Of a DNA stretch of 31,312 bases, positions 16,997 to 25,814 are shown in pieces. How positions within the stretch are numbered: position 1 is the stretch's first letter; every line of letters begins with the position of its first letter. The notes under the pieces are model-generated. The model was not told the DNA's origin, ran no database searches, and saw only the letters and a program-made list of their open reading frames with translations. Both the position numbers and the translations under genes were made by a program. Origin of the DNA: an uncultured Desulfuromonadales bacterium (GTDB lineage: Bacteria > Desulfobacterota > Desulfuromonadia > Desulfuromonadales > Geopsychrobacteraceae); assembly GCA_945787295.1 (NCBI GenBank), contig CALZHQ010000051.1, positions 1 to 31,312 of the forward strand, given 5' to 3'.

Positions 16997-17479
16997 ATGG
17001 CTAAATTAAAGATCCCGGCCACCCAGGCGATCCGGGTCCTGAAACAGCATAAGATCAAATTCACTCCGCGGTCCTACAAGTACGAGGAAAAAGGCGGCAC
17101 CAAAGTCAGTGCTCGGGAACTGGGTGTTGATGAATTTCAAATAATCAAAACCCTGGTGATGGAAGATGATCAGGGACAGCCTTTGATTGTCCTGATGCAC
17201 GGCAGCTGTGAAGTTTCCTTGAAGCACCTGGCGCGCCAGCTGAAAGCCAAGCAGATCAGTCCCTGCCCAGCGGAAAAAGCAGACCGGCTCACCGGTTATC
17301 AAACCGGTGGCATCTCTCCCTTCGGAACCAAGCAGGACCTGCCGGTTTATGTCGAAGAATCGATATTAGGCCTGGAAAAAATCTGCATTAATGGTGGCCG
17401 GCGTGGGCTGCTGGTCGAAATTGAGCCGCAAGCCTTAGTCACAATTCTCAACCCGACCAAGGTGAGCGTCGCTATCTAA
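16997..17479 (+). CDS. ybaK: Cys-tRNA(Pro)/Cys-tRNA(Cys) deacylase, YbaK/EbsC type
   Basis: This trans-editing enzyme hydrolyses Cys wrongly attached to tRNA(Pro). The 160 residues align with the YbaK family. The key lysine is K51 in FQIIKTLVM (E. coli K46), and TGYQTGGISPFGTK supplies the conserved glycine loop of the editing pocket. INGGRRGLLVEI matches the C-terminal family block. The ribosome site is AACAGGACA just before the ATG at 16997. Its place between a membrane protease and a sirtuin suggests a loose quality-control operon, without proof of joint function. Confidence 0.92.
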   Translation: MAKLKIPATQAIRVLKQHKIKFTPRSYKYEEKGGTKVSARELGVDEFQIIKTLVMEDDQGQPLIVLMHGSCEVSLKHLARQLKAKQISPCPAEKADRLTGYQTGGISPFGTKQDLPVYVEESILGLEKICINGGRRGLLVEIEPQALVTILNPTKVSVAI

Positions 17480-17504
17480 ACGTTAGCCGTAACAGGAGGT
17501 CCAG

Positions 17505-18335
17505 ATGTCAGACTATCCTTTCCAGCAGGCCGCCGACGCGATCGGCAACGCGACAGCCTTGGTGATAACCGCTGGTGCCGGAATGGGGGTTGATTCAGGG
17601 CTGCCCGATTTTCGTGGCAATCAGGGTTTCTGGAATGCCTACCCGATGTATGAACGGCTTAACCTGAGTTTCGTTCAGGCCGCCAACCCCGAGCACTTTG
17701 AGCGCGACCCACTGTTCGGCTGGGGCTTTTATGGCCACCGTACCAATCTCTATCGCAATACTCCCCCACACCGTGGTTTCAGTCTGCTGCAAGACTGGAT
17801 CGAGCGCTACAGTCTCGATCATTTCGTCGTCACCTCAAATGTTGACGGCCAATTTCAAAAATCAGGTTTCAAAGAAGAACGCATCCTCGAAGTTCACGGT
17901 TCGATCCACCACCTGCAGTGCACGGTTCCCTGCAGTCAAACAATCTGGCCGAACCAGGCAGAGATAAAAATTGATGAATCGACCATGCGCGCTGAAGCTG
18001 CACCCGCCTGTCCGCGCTGTAAACGGGTTGCACGGCCCAACATCCTGATGTTCGGTGATTATTCATGGCTGCACCAGCGCACATCAGACCAGGAAGATAA
18101 TTTTGACAAGTTTCTGCAACTGAATAGCACTGGGCAACTTGTGGTTGTCGAAATGGGGGCCGGGTCGGCAATTCCGACAATACGCAATCTGAGTGAACGG
18201 CTCGGTTATCGTCAGCAGGCCAAAGTGCTGCGCATCAATCCGCGTGAACCACAAATCGGTGCGCCGCACCTGTCTTTTTCCTGTGGGGCGGTAGCCGCGC
18301 TGGAAGGAATAGACAAACAACTCATCGATCGATAG
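17505..18335 (+). CDS. Sir2-family NAD-dependent protein deacylase (variant sirtuin)
   Basis: Sirtuins remove acyl groups from lysine using NAD+. In 276 residues, the NAD loop GAGMGVDSGLPDFRG is at 24-38. The segment SNVDGQFQKSGF replaces the usual QNID, and the catalytic His is H131 in EVHGSIHH. Zinc ligands are C139-x3-C143 and C169-x2-C172. Departures from classical sirtuins are Gly-Val-Asp in the first loop (usually x-S-x-x-S-G-I), NVDG and the C-x3-C spacing, which point to a separate bacterial subgroup. AGGAGG is placed six bases before the ATG. It is the last gene of the rhomboid-ybaK operon. In energy-rich acyl-CoA metabolism it may reverse nonenzymatic acylation, but that is inference. 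Confidence 0.85.
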   Translation: MSDYPFQQAADAIGNATALVITAGAGMGVDSGLPDFRGNQGFWNAYPMYERLNLSFVQAANPEHFERDPLFGWGFYGHRTNLYRNTPPHRGFSLLQDWIERYSLDHFVVTSNVDGQFQKSGFKEERILEVHGSIHHLQCTVPCSQTIWPNQAEIKIDESTMRAEAAPACPRCKRVARPNILMFGDYSWLHQRTSDQEDNFDKFLQLNSTGQLVVVEMGAGSAIPTIRNLSERLGYRQQAKVLRINPREPQIGAPHLSFSCGAVAALEGIDKQLIDR

Positions 18336-18621
18336 AACATTGTTTACAAAACTTGTCAAATAAGTAATATTCCGCTTGGTTACCGATTATACAGGCTACT
18401 AAAAACTCTCATAGAGACAAGCCTGACAGGCTATAGCTAGCCAACCTTCCACTTGCCGACAGAGAATCACTCCACGCACCAGACACCAATAAAACACTTT
18501 TCTATTTTCGCCATTTTCTTCTGGAAATCATAGCCATTCCTGCTATCATTAGAATTCGGCCCCGTACATACAGATATTCAAAATAATACGTTCGCCAGTG
18601 ACTGATGCCAGGAGGCCTGTT

Positions 18622-19578
18622 GTGACTCAGGAGATACAGCCAAGCCTACTCCACCGCGCTCGCTTGAAAGCTTTTTTGAAGCGAATTTTTGTCCTGCTGT
18701 TTATTTTTGTGCTGCTCTACAGCGGCATAGCAGTGGTTTACGCCAGCAAGACCTTCTATAAAGTTCGTCAGAATTACGCCTTTATCCTTGAAACCCTTTC
18801 CGGCGAACGGGAAGCGATCACCGGAGTCGGCTGGCACTTCCGACTGCCAATCTTCACCCGCCTGGAACTTGAAGTCCCGTTGATGAACCAGGAGCTCCAT
18901 CTCGGCAACTCCATCGAACCGCAACGAATTATGTCGAAAGGGAATGTCGCGCTCTGGACCAGCGCCATGCTCACCTACCGGATTCAGGACCTGAACCGCT
19001 GGGGGATCGAAAACCGCTCGCCCCAGACTCTGCTGCAGACCGATTTTGACGGCATTGTCAAAGATGTCATGCAGAGCGAAAGCATCAACGAACTGATCTC
19101 TGACCGGGTGAGGATCAAAGAGCAGATCTATCGGACCTTGAAGGACCGGCCCATCAACGAAGGCGGCCTGACGGTTGAACAGAAGTACGGCATCGAAATC
19201 ATTTCCTTTGTCCTGCGCGATACCCGCTACGGGGATAAACTGGCCGAAGCGAGCGAGGAGAAAAAACGCCGCGAGTTGATCGCTGAAGCGGAAAATTATG
19301 CCGCCGACCTGGAAGCAAGCCGGACGAAAAAACTCTATGCGGCTTACAGTGAATCGATTCAGCAGATGCGTCGCTCTTTAGGCTTAACCAGTGCCAATGA
19401 CCCTTCACTGTTTGATTTTCTTAATCAACAGAAATGGGCTACGGCCTACCAGAAGAACCAGCAGGGTCAAAACACCTTTGTGCTGAACAACACCTCGGCG
19501 ACGGTTCCGGTCACCCTGCCGGCACTGACCCCACTGAAATCGAGCCCGACGGTAGAAAAAAATGCCCCAAACCCGTAA
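18622..19578 (+). CDS. SPFH/prohibitin-domain membrane protein paired with the AAA-Lon protein
   Basis: The start is GTG 18622, with AGGAGG (18610-18615) six bases upstream; the GTG at 18598 has no such site. Of 318 residues, about 21-41 form one membrane helix. An SPFH domain follows (from FYKVRQNYAFILETLSGE through GWHFRLPIFTRLELEVPL), then a charged helical region (KLAEASEEKKRRELIAEAEN) and a Pro/Thr-rich tail. It resembles HflK/HflC but is clearly separate from the hflKC pair 3 kb upstream. Its last 17 bases overlap the AAA-Lon gene. By analogy with HflKC-FtsH it is likely the membrane scaffold for that protease. The 286-base gap before it has no terminator or clear promoter, except a TATCAT at about 18543. 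Confidence 0.85.
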   Translation: MTQEIQPSLLHRARLKAFLKRIFVLLFIFVLLYSGIAVVYASKTFYKVRQNYAFILETLSGEREAITGVGWHFRLPIFTRLELEVPLMNQELHLGNSIEPQRIMSKGNVALWTSAMLTYRIQDLNRWGIENRSPQTLLQTDFDGIVKDVMQSESINELISDRVRIKEQIYRTLKDRPINEGGLTVEQKYGIEIISFVLRDTRYGDKLAEASEEKKRRELIAEAENYAADLEASRTKKLYAAYSESIQQMRRSLGLTSANDPSLFDFLNQQKWATAYQKNQQGQNTFVLNNTSATVPVTLPALTPLKSSPTVEKNAPNP

Positions 19579-22500
19579 AACCAGAACTCCGATCCATGTC
19601 AGCCTTTCTGAGGCGAGAATTAAGCAGATTGAAGAACTGGTCGCTGGCTGGAGCAATGAAACGCGCCGCTTCGTCCTGCGCCGCCTGCACCAGTACAATC
19701 CGCACCGCTCGGCTTTCAAACGGTTATTTCTGTTTATCCGTGAGCTGTTCTTTAAAGAAGAGCGGAACTTCAAACTCCTGCAGAACCCGAGCCTGCTGAA
19801 CGACTGGCACAACCGGTTTGAAGCGGCTGGATCACAGGATGCCACAGCAGCCTGGAACAAGATTCTCGCCAGAGAGTTGGATCAGCATGACCATCAGTAC
19901 CTCTCCTACCTGCTGGAAAAAGAAACCATCGACACCTTTGTGCCCAGCTCTATCGCCAGCATTTTTGACAAGCTGTATCACGCTTTTATTCTCAAGGAAT
20001 ATAGTGACGATCCCGAGATCCCCCGGGCGCCACTGATCCTGGTCATCGGCAACTCCGGTAGTGGTAAAAGCGCCACCATTAAGCAGGCGATCGAAGAAAC
20101 TTTTTTCTCCTCCGAGGTCAAACCGGTTGTCGATCTAAAAACAAAACGGGACGAGGTGATGGCCAACCAGCCGATCTGGCGAAGTCTGACCGAGGTCGAC
20201 CCGGAACTGGCCGTCCGCATTGAACTACGCCGTAAGCGGGTCAAGTTGCGCCTTTTCTCACGCCTGCCGATCATCCGCTATATCTTCCGCAATCGCATCA
20301 GCCAGGCCCTTTCGACCCTTGATGAAGAAGGGGTGCGGGTCGATTATGCGATGATCACCCCCAACGACTACCAAACCGCTTTTGCTGGCGAACCAGGCAA
20401 TTTCCTGCGCAAGGCGATGGGCAACCCGGCACGCCTCTGCCTGCGCCACATGGAAGAAGCCCATTCCGCTTTCGGGGTGGCTGATGAACGCAGTTCCATC
20501 AAGTCGCAACAATCAACCCTGGTTGATGCCGCCAACATTATCCTCGATGAAATTGCCCATGGCCGCAGGGACTGTATCCTGATTGCCACCACCGACCAAC
20601 CGGAGCAGCTCGACCCGGCCATTTATCGACGGTTTGTCGAACGCGGCCTGATTATCGACGTTAACGACATCTGGGAAGACCCAGCCAACCTGCGTGAAGT
20701 TGTCTGCCTGGAACTGCGGCGCAAAAACCACCCGAAAGATCCGCGTACCCCGCGCTCACCGCATCTTTCCGAAGATGAACTCGATCGGGCGGTGGAAAAG
20801 CTCTACCCGATATTCCATCAACGCAGCCTGCGCATTACACCGGCCTATACCCGGCGTTTGATCTCCTCCCTGATAACGATTAAAGGCTGCTTTTCCCTGG
20901 AATGTCTCGATGACCAGCTGTTGGTTCGCGACGCCCTGAAAACGGTCGCCCGCAATGTTCATGGCTCTATCTACAACAAAGTTGTCTCGCAGATGGACCG
21001 CAGCGTGGCCTGGAAGGAATATATCGGCGGAATAAAAAACGAATTCTCGGAAATGGCCAACAACGCACTTTTCTATAAGATCAACGATGAAAAAGGGGTT
21101 GTTCTAACCGGCCCGCCCGGCTCCGGGAAAACCTTCATGGTCCGCGCCTGGCTGGGTGACAATCACGACGTTCAGGACATCTGTGCCAACCTGTCAGACC
21201 TGACCGATGTCAACAGTCCACTGGAGGGGATGGTCGCCAACCTGGAACGAATCTACGATATTGCCAAGATGATTTCACCAGCGATGGTCTTCTTCGACGA
21301 GGGGGATGCGGTGGCTCCGCGCCGGTCTCCGCAGGGTGGTAGCCCTTACGACAAGATCACCAACAAGTTCCTCTCAATCATTGATGGCGAAACCCCGCTG
21401 CATAGGGTTTTTACGGTCCTGACCACCAACCGGCTCGACATCATCGACCCGGCCCTGATCCGCTCCAAACGGCTCAAGGTCCTCAATGTCACCGGCCATC
21501 TGCGTGAGGATGACTGTTCCAGTATCGTCGCCCAGGAGATGGAAGGGATTCCTCTGGCTGAAGGATTGTCAATCGCTGAGATCACCCGTCAGGCGAACGC
21601 CCTTTGCGAGACACCGGCAGACTACACCGCTTACGCAGAAAAGGTTCGCTCCCTGCGCACCACGGAGCTCGAAGTTATCCAGAAACTGCAAGATATCGCG
21701 GAAGGAGACAATGAGGGGAAAATTCGCTTTGTTCGCTTCAACTATAAAATCCTGCTCGGCCTGCTCGAAGGGATGATGCCTGATTCAGCACTCACCCAGA
21801 CCGCCCGGCAAGGTGAAGAAGGGCTGCTCAGCCGTCTGGACGAAGTCGTCGCACGGCTGACCAGGATCAAGGACGACAAAGACTTCCCAATCACCCGCTG
21901 GCACCTGCAGAACGCCAGACAACAACTGGCCAGCAGTCCCTTGCGCAAGGGCAAGCAGCAGCTTGAGGATTTTCTGGAAACCGAACTTTCCGAGGAACCA
22001 CAGGTCGGTTTCGTCGTTGGCGTTGGTGCCAATGATGTCAGCGGCATCATCCTGCCGATCGCATCCGCGCTGGTCTACCGGATGTTCCCGGAAAAAATCG
22101 TCGTCACCGGCGCCGTTTCAACCAGTTCTGCAGCCGGTGCCGAGCTCGATCTCGCGGTACAGATGACCCACCAGAGCTCTCGTGAAGCCTTGACGCTGGT
22201 CGAATCCTACCTGCAATCTCTCCTGCCCGAAGTTAACGTCTCGCGCTTGCTGGGCGAATATCTTGACGGCTACTCGCTGCATCACCAGCTTCTATCGACT
22301 TCTTACAACGTCGGCGGGCCATCCGCCGGCTTTGCCCTGGCGATCAACACCCTGTCGATACTGGTCAACCTGCCGGTGCTTAACGATTTTGGCATCACCG
22401 GTGCCCCTTGGATTAAGGGGGCCCGCAAAGGAGAGATCGGTGCCTCGGTCATCATCGGCGGTCATCGCAAGAAGACCGAAAAAGTTTTGCAGTATCTGCA

Positions 22501-22879
22501 GCGGATGTATATGCCGGTCCAGAATTACCTCGACATGGAGCCGGAAGTCCTTGAAGCCTATCGCGTCATCGGCAAAGATGTGCTCGCCGTATCCAGCTTC
22601 TCGTCGCTGGTGCCGGAGGTGTTTTATATCAATGCAGACCATCAAGCGCTGCTACAGGACTTTTTCCAGCAGCGGCTGGAAATCGCCCTTTCCCCGGCGA
22701 CATCGGAAAGCCTCGAGGGAATGAAGGAAAAGAACAACAGGCTAGGTGCCGAACTGCGCCAGATCACTGAAGATCAGATCCGGCAGCGCTTACGAGCGAT
22801 CGAAAAGCATATGCAAAACAAGGAGACCGGCTTCGAAAGCCTGGAAGAAATATTTACCGCTGCAAATATCCGTCTTTAA
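19562..22879 (+). CDS. Double AAA+ ATPase with C-terminal Lon-type protease domain
   Basis: This 1105-residue protein has no membrane segment. A helical N-terminus (1-155) precedes AAA module 1. Walker A is GNSGSGKS at 163-170; the Walker B position reads RHMEEAH, so the usual Asp is Glu; the sensor region is LIATTD. Between them is an Arg/Lys-rich helical insert (about 219-247). AAA module 2 has Walker A GPPGSGKT (517-524), Walker B VFFDEGD (D579, E580) and sensor TTNR. The C-terminal domain has the Lon dyad: S921 in YNVGGPSAGF and K971 in IIGGHRKKTEKVL. S921 and K971 are 50 residues apart, against 43 in E. coli Lon. It lacks the Lon N-domain and is far longer than LonB or LonC. It is translated from within the end of the SPFH gene, implying a joint complex. 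I know no named member. Confidence 0.88.
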   Translation: MPQTRKTRTPIHVSLSEARIKQIEELVAGWSNETRRFVLRRLHQYNPHRSAFKRLFLFIRELFFKEERNFKLLQNPSLLNDWHNRFEAAGSQDATAAWNKILARELDQHDHQYLSYLLEKETIDTFVPSSIASIFDKLYHAFILKEYSDDPEIPRAPLILVIGNSGSGKSATIKQAIEETFFSSEVKPVVDLKTKRDEVMANQPIWRSLTEVDPELAVRIELRRKRVKLRLFSRLPIIRYIFRNRISQALSTLDEEGVRVDYAMITPNDYQTAFAGEPGNFLRKAMGNPARLCLRHMEEAHSAFGVADERSSIKSQQSTLVDAANIILDEIAHGRRDCILIATTDQPEQLDPAIYRRFVERGLIIDVNDIWEDPANLREVVCLELRRKNHPKDPRTPRSPHLSEDELDRAVEKLYPIFHQRSLRITPAYTRRLISSLITIKGCFSLECLDDQLLVRDALKTVARNVHGSIYNKVVSQMDRSVAWKEYIGGIKNEFSEMANNALFYKINDEKGVVLTGPPGSGKTFMVRAWLGDNHDVQDICANLSDLTDVNSPLEGMVANLERIYDIAKMISPAMVFFDEGDAVAPRRSPQGGSPYDKITNKFLSIIDGETPLHRVFTVLTTNRLDIIDPALIRSKRLKVLNVTGHLREDDCSSIVAQEMEGIPLAEGLSIAEITRQANALCETPADYTAYAEKVRSLRTTELEVIQKLQDIAEGDNEGKIRFVRFNYKILLGLLEGMMPDSALTQTARQGEEGLLSRLDEVVARLTRIKDDKDFPITRWHLQNARQQLASSPLRKGKQQLEDFLETELSEEPQVGFVVGVGANDVSGIILPIASALVYRMFPEKIVVTGAVSTSSAAGAELDLAVQMTHQSSREALTLVESYLQSLLPEVNVSRLLGEYLDGYSLHHQLLSTSYNVGGPSAGFALAINTLSILVNLPVLNDFGITGAPWIKGARKGEIGASVIIGGHRKKTEKVLQYLQRMYMPVQNYLDMEPEVLEAYRVIGKDVLAVSSFSSLVPEVFYINADHQALLQDFFQQRLEIALSPATSESLEGMKEKNNRLGAELRQITEDQIRQRLRAIEKHMQNKETGFESLEEIFTAANIRL

Positions 22880-23283
22880 ATCCCCTTGCCCTGCGGCAGA
22901 AAGCCAACAAAGCCCTTTGGTGTCCTTTTCCTGCCAGCAAGCCATACACTGAGGCTTTATTCGCGAACAACTTCGCGCTTCACAACCCGATCAAGGCTGA
23001 TCTCTATCTCTGGCACTATGGTCGATAACGCTTCCAGACAAAAGGCTTCTGATACCAAGGATAAAGCTGAGACCCTTTCCTGAAATCCACTTCACGACTC
23101 CCTCGCTCAAAAATCCGTCTGTACTACTGACAGAAACTTACCAAAGATCAGTAAATTACTTTTATAGATATCAATATAATCCGACCAAAAGTATTGCCTT
23201 TTTATTAGAATTCGCCCATAATCATCGAGTGAAATGTTAAGTAACCACGAAAACTCTCTATCCCCCCATTTAAGGGATACATA
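22880..23283. other. Intergenic region with promoter for the MshEN-REC gene
   Basis: About 400 bases without a convincing gene. A perfect hairpin, CGCGAA-CAAC-TTCGCG, lies at 22962-22977, but no T run follows. There is no clear terminator for the AAA-Lon gene. A candidate promoter is listed at 23194-23222. Confidence 0.55.
23194..23222 (+). promoter_or_regulatory. Candidate sigma-70 promoter of the MshEN-REC gene
   Basis: TTGCCT (23194-23199) and CATAAT (23217-23222) are separated by 17 bases. The start would lie near 23229, about 55 bases before the ATG at 23284. Confidence 0.5.
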
Positions 23284-24123
23284 ATGGCGAGAAAAAGACT
23301 CGGAGAAACACTTGTACAAATGGGCGTTATCACCCAGGAAGTCCTCGAGAAAGCTCTGGAGCTACAAAAAAATACCAACAAGCGTTTGGGACAGATTCTG
23401 GAAGAAATGGATGCCCTGCTGGAAGAAGATATTGCCAGGGCCATTGCCAAACAGTTCAACTTTCCTCATGTCAAAGGTCTCGCTCGCTTCCGCTTCCCCA
23501 AACACGTCCTGGAACACTGTGATGCCGAAACAGCCCTTACTAAATCGATCTTCCCACTTAAAGTTGAAGGAAATACGCTGCACCTGGCGATGGCCAATCC
23601 CCTCGACATCGAATTGCAGAACGATATTGCGTTCAAAAGCGGGTTGAATGTCTCTCCCTGTGTTACCTCACCAGAGGAGATCAAAGCTGCCATCAAGAAA
23701 CACTACCTGGTCGAGGTTGAAGCGGAAGAAGAAGATCGCCTCTGGAGCATTCTGATCGTAGATGATCAGGAGATTGTTCTGACTGCCGCCGAAGCAGCGT
23801 TAAAAAAAGAGGGTTATACAGTCTACAAAGCTGAAAATGGCGCCGAAGGGCTGAAGAAGGCGATGCAGATCAAACCCCACCTGATTATCACCGATGTCTT
23901 GATGCCGCGCATGGACGGTCAGGAGATGTTTCGCACCTTGAAGGCCAACCAGAGTGTTGCCGACATCCCGGTCATTGCCCTCTCCGCAAAAGCGGCGGCC
24001 GAGGAAGAATATAGACTGCTCGAAATGGGCTTTTACGATTTTGTCCCCAAACCGATCAACCCCATCAGGTTGGTGGCCCGGGTGCGGCGTGCAATGCGCA
24101 TGACGCACGGGGCACATAAATAG
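23284..24123 (+). CDS. MshEN (GspE N-terminal) - receiver domain signalling protein
   Basis: The protein has 279 residues in two parts. Residues 1 to about 145 form an MshEN/T2SSE-N domain, with RLGETLVQMGVITQEVLEKA and the second block RLGQILEEM. This RLGxxL repeat is the c-di-GMP-binding signature known from MshE ATPases. Residues about 155-279 form a receiver domain with the acidic pair in IVDDQE, the phospho-acceptor D204 in ITDVLMPRMDG and K256 in VPKPINP. There is no ATPase or DNA-binding output. It may couple c-di-GMP level to phosphorelay input and act on pili, secretion or motility by protein contact; this is inference. No histidine kinase is adjacent. Confidence 0.85.
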   Translation: MARKRLGETLVQMGVITQEVLEKALELQKNTNKRLGQILEEMDALLEEDIARAIAKQFNFPHVKGLARFRFPKHVLEHCDAETALTKSIFPLKVEGNTLHLAMANPLDIELQNDIAFKSGLNVSPCVTSPEEIKAAIKKHYLVEVEAEEEDRLWSILIVDDQEIVLTAAEAALKKEGYTVYKAENGAEGLKKAMQIKPHLIITDVLMPRMDGQEMFRTLKANQSVADIPVIALSAKAAAEEEYRLLEMGFYDFVPKPINPIRLVARVRRAMRMTHGAHK

Positions 24124-24182
24124 TGAAGAGCAAAAGCCTCCCAGGTTTTAACCGGGAAAGCCTTTCCTTTATCGCTGGCAAG

Positions 24183-25373
24183 TCATAACTCAAGTAGACT
24201 TTCATCGCTGTAAGTCAGCCGCTTGATACCATCAGCAGAAACCCGCCAACTGTTCTCAACCCCGACGGCCCCGAGACCCGGGAATACAGCTTTCGGCTCA
24301 AATGCGAAAGTCATATTCTCTTGTAGCGTTTGCGTACTGAACCCTTTGGCGATAAAAGGATATTCGTCCACTTCGATTCCGATACCATGGCCGATAAAAG
24401 ACACCTGTGCTCCGGCAGCACCCATGAAATGGTCCCGGTAGCCCAGCTCTACCGCGAGCCGATAACAGTCCTGATAGACCTGCTCCCAGGACACCCCCGG
24501 TTTGGCAAGCGCAAACAAGTGTTCCTGAATCTTCAACATATCGAAATAGGCTTGGCGTAATTGTTCTGGAAGCTTACCAATCGACAGAGTCCGGGCCTGG
24601 TCGACCAGATAGCCATCGAAGGCCACAATCAGATCTATAACGATCGGCTCACCGGAATTGATTTTTTTGTAGCTGGCTCCCTGGCCAACAGCAGGATTAG
24701 GGCCCAATCCGCCCAGTGGAGCATCGAGAAATGTCGGCACCGCACCATCGGCACCGGAGAAAAAATGACCGAAAGATAATTCCGAATTAAATCCGCGAAA
24801 TCGAATGACCCCCTGATGCCCTTGTTTGCGGGCATAACACTCCAGTTCCGCCAACACCTCGAGGTCAGTTTTACCAACGGCAATCACCTGTTTGGCGTAT
24901 TGAAAAACTTTATCCATAATCAGCGCACAGTCTTTCATGATGCTGATTTCGTATTCACTCTTGATCGCCCGCACCTGACGCACCAGCGGCGACACATCGG
25001 TCATTTCCGTAGCGTCGAAAAGCCTCTGGAAGCGCTGAAACTGCAAAACCGGCAAGACATCCAGCTCCAGACCGAGCTTTTGCGGAGGACTGATTCCAAA
25101 ATCATTCAACAGCTCAATAAGATTTCGCAAGCCGATCATCGGGACCACGTTTTTCAGTCCCGACTCCATCCGCGCCCGGCCAAAATCTTTCCGCACCAGA
25201 TAAACCGGCTCACCGGTGGCCGGTAGATAATAGATGCCCTGCTGAATCGAACCGGTAAAATAAAAAAGATCACTGCTCTGCACCAGCAAAGCACCGTCGA
25301 GTCCAGCCCCGCACAAATATTTCTGCAAGGAAAGATATCGATCTGTCAATTCGGTTGCTGGTGTTATCCGCAT
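24183..25373 (-). CDS. M24-family metallopeptidase (Xaa-Pro aminopeptidase-like)
   Basis: The protein has 396 residues. The N-terminal creatinase-like domain (about 1-150) includes LLVQSSDLFYFTGSIQQG. The C-terminal pita-bread domain carries the five metal ligands: the two Asp in IDLIVAFDGYLVDQART, the His in IGHGIGIEVDEYP, the Glu in FAFEPKAVFP and the Glu in GVENSWRV. The ligand set and spacing fit active Xaa-Pro dipeptidases or aminopeptidases; the exact substrate is not determinable. AGGGGAG is seven bases before the ATG at 25373. It is cytoplasmic, with no signal peptide. It faces the MshEN-REC gene convergently over a 59-base gap with only a weak hairpin. Confidence 0.88.
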   Translation of the reverse strand: MRITPATELTDRYLSLQKYLCGAGLDGALLVQSSDLFYFTGSIQQGIYYLPATGEPVYLVRKDFGRARMESGLKNVVPMIGLRNLIELLNDFGISPPQKLGLELDVLPVLQFQRFQRLFDATEMTDVSPLVRQVRAIKSEYEISIMKDCALIMDKVFQYAKQVIAVGKTDLEVLAELECYARKQGHQGVIRFRGFNSELSFGHFFSGADGAVPTFLDAPLGGLGPNPAVGQGASYKKINSGEPIVIDLIVAFDGYLVDQARTLSIGKLPEQLRQAYFDMLKIQEHLFALAKPGVSWEQVYQDCYRLAVELGYRDHFMGAAGAQVSFIGHGIGIEVDEYPFIAKGFSTQTLQENMTFAFEPKAVFPGLGAVGVENSWRVSADGIKRLTYSDESLLEL

Positions 25374-25814
25374 ATCTCAACTCCCCTATAACGAAGCGAA
25401 CAGGCTACAGATTGAGGGCATCAGATACCATAGCCACAGGCACAGGTCAAATTGAAAGAGATCGCTTGCCAGGGCGAAAAAACACTTGCTAAAAGCGGCC
25501 TATTTTGCCTGCCAGCCGACTCCAGTTTTGCCTATTTTTTACGCAAAGAGGAGCGGAGCGAGCCAACTGGGGAAACCGTCGATCAACAGCGACAGTTTTT
25601 CACAAAGCTATCCACAGCAACTGTTTACAGTCCACAATTTCAACGTGGCAGAAGTGAAACCACAGCAGTAAAAAATGATGGAGAAAAAAGAAAATTTGAG
25701 CGTCTGCCCTGCCAGGTGTGCCTGTCTTATTGTCACCGGCCAACATTCAATGATGGCACCGCAAGTCCCGTATAGACGGATCTGGGACAGAACGCTCTAT
25801 TTCGTTTGGCAACG
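25374..25814. other. Intergenic region with clustered CCACA/TCACA motifs
   Basis: There is no convincing gene in 441 bases. A plus-strand frame of 107 codons (25452-25775) has no good ribosome site and no recognisable features. Three same-orientation DnaA-box-like words sit within about 45 bases: TTTTTCACA (25596-25604), CTATCCACA (25608-25616) and CAGTCCACA (25628-25636). The first two each differ from TTATNCACA at one base. Confidence 0.4.

Noticed and set aside
22886..23083. 65-codon plus-strand frame after the AAA-Lon gene
   Set aside because: It has no ribosome site and a composition unlike its neighbours; no domain can be seen.
24138..24180. Possible terminator between the convergent MshEN-REC and M24 genes
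   Set aside because: CCC-A-GGTT/AACC-GGG needs a bulge and a loop of only two bases, and there is no solid T run.
25452..25775. 107-codon plus-strand frame after the M24 gene
   Set aside because: There is no ribosome site and no recognisable motif; the sequence looks intergenic.
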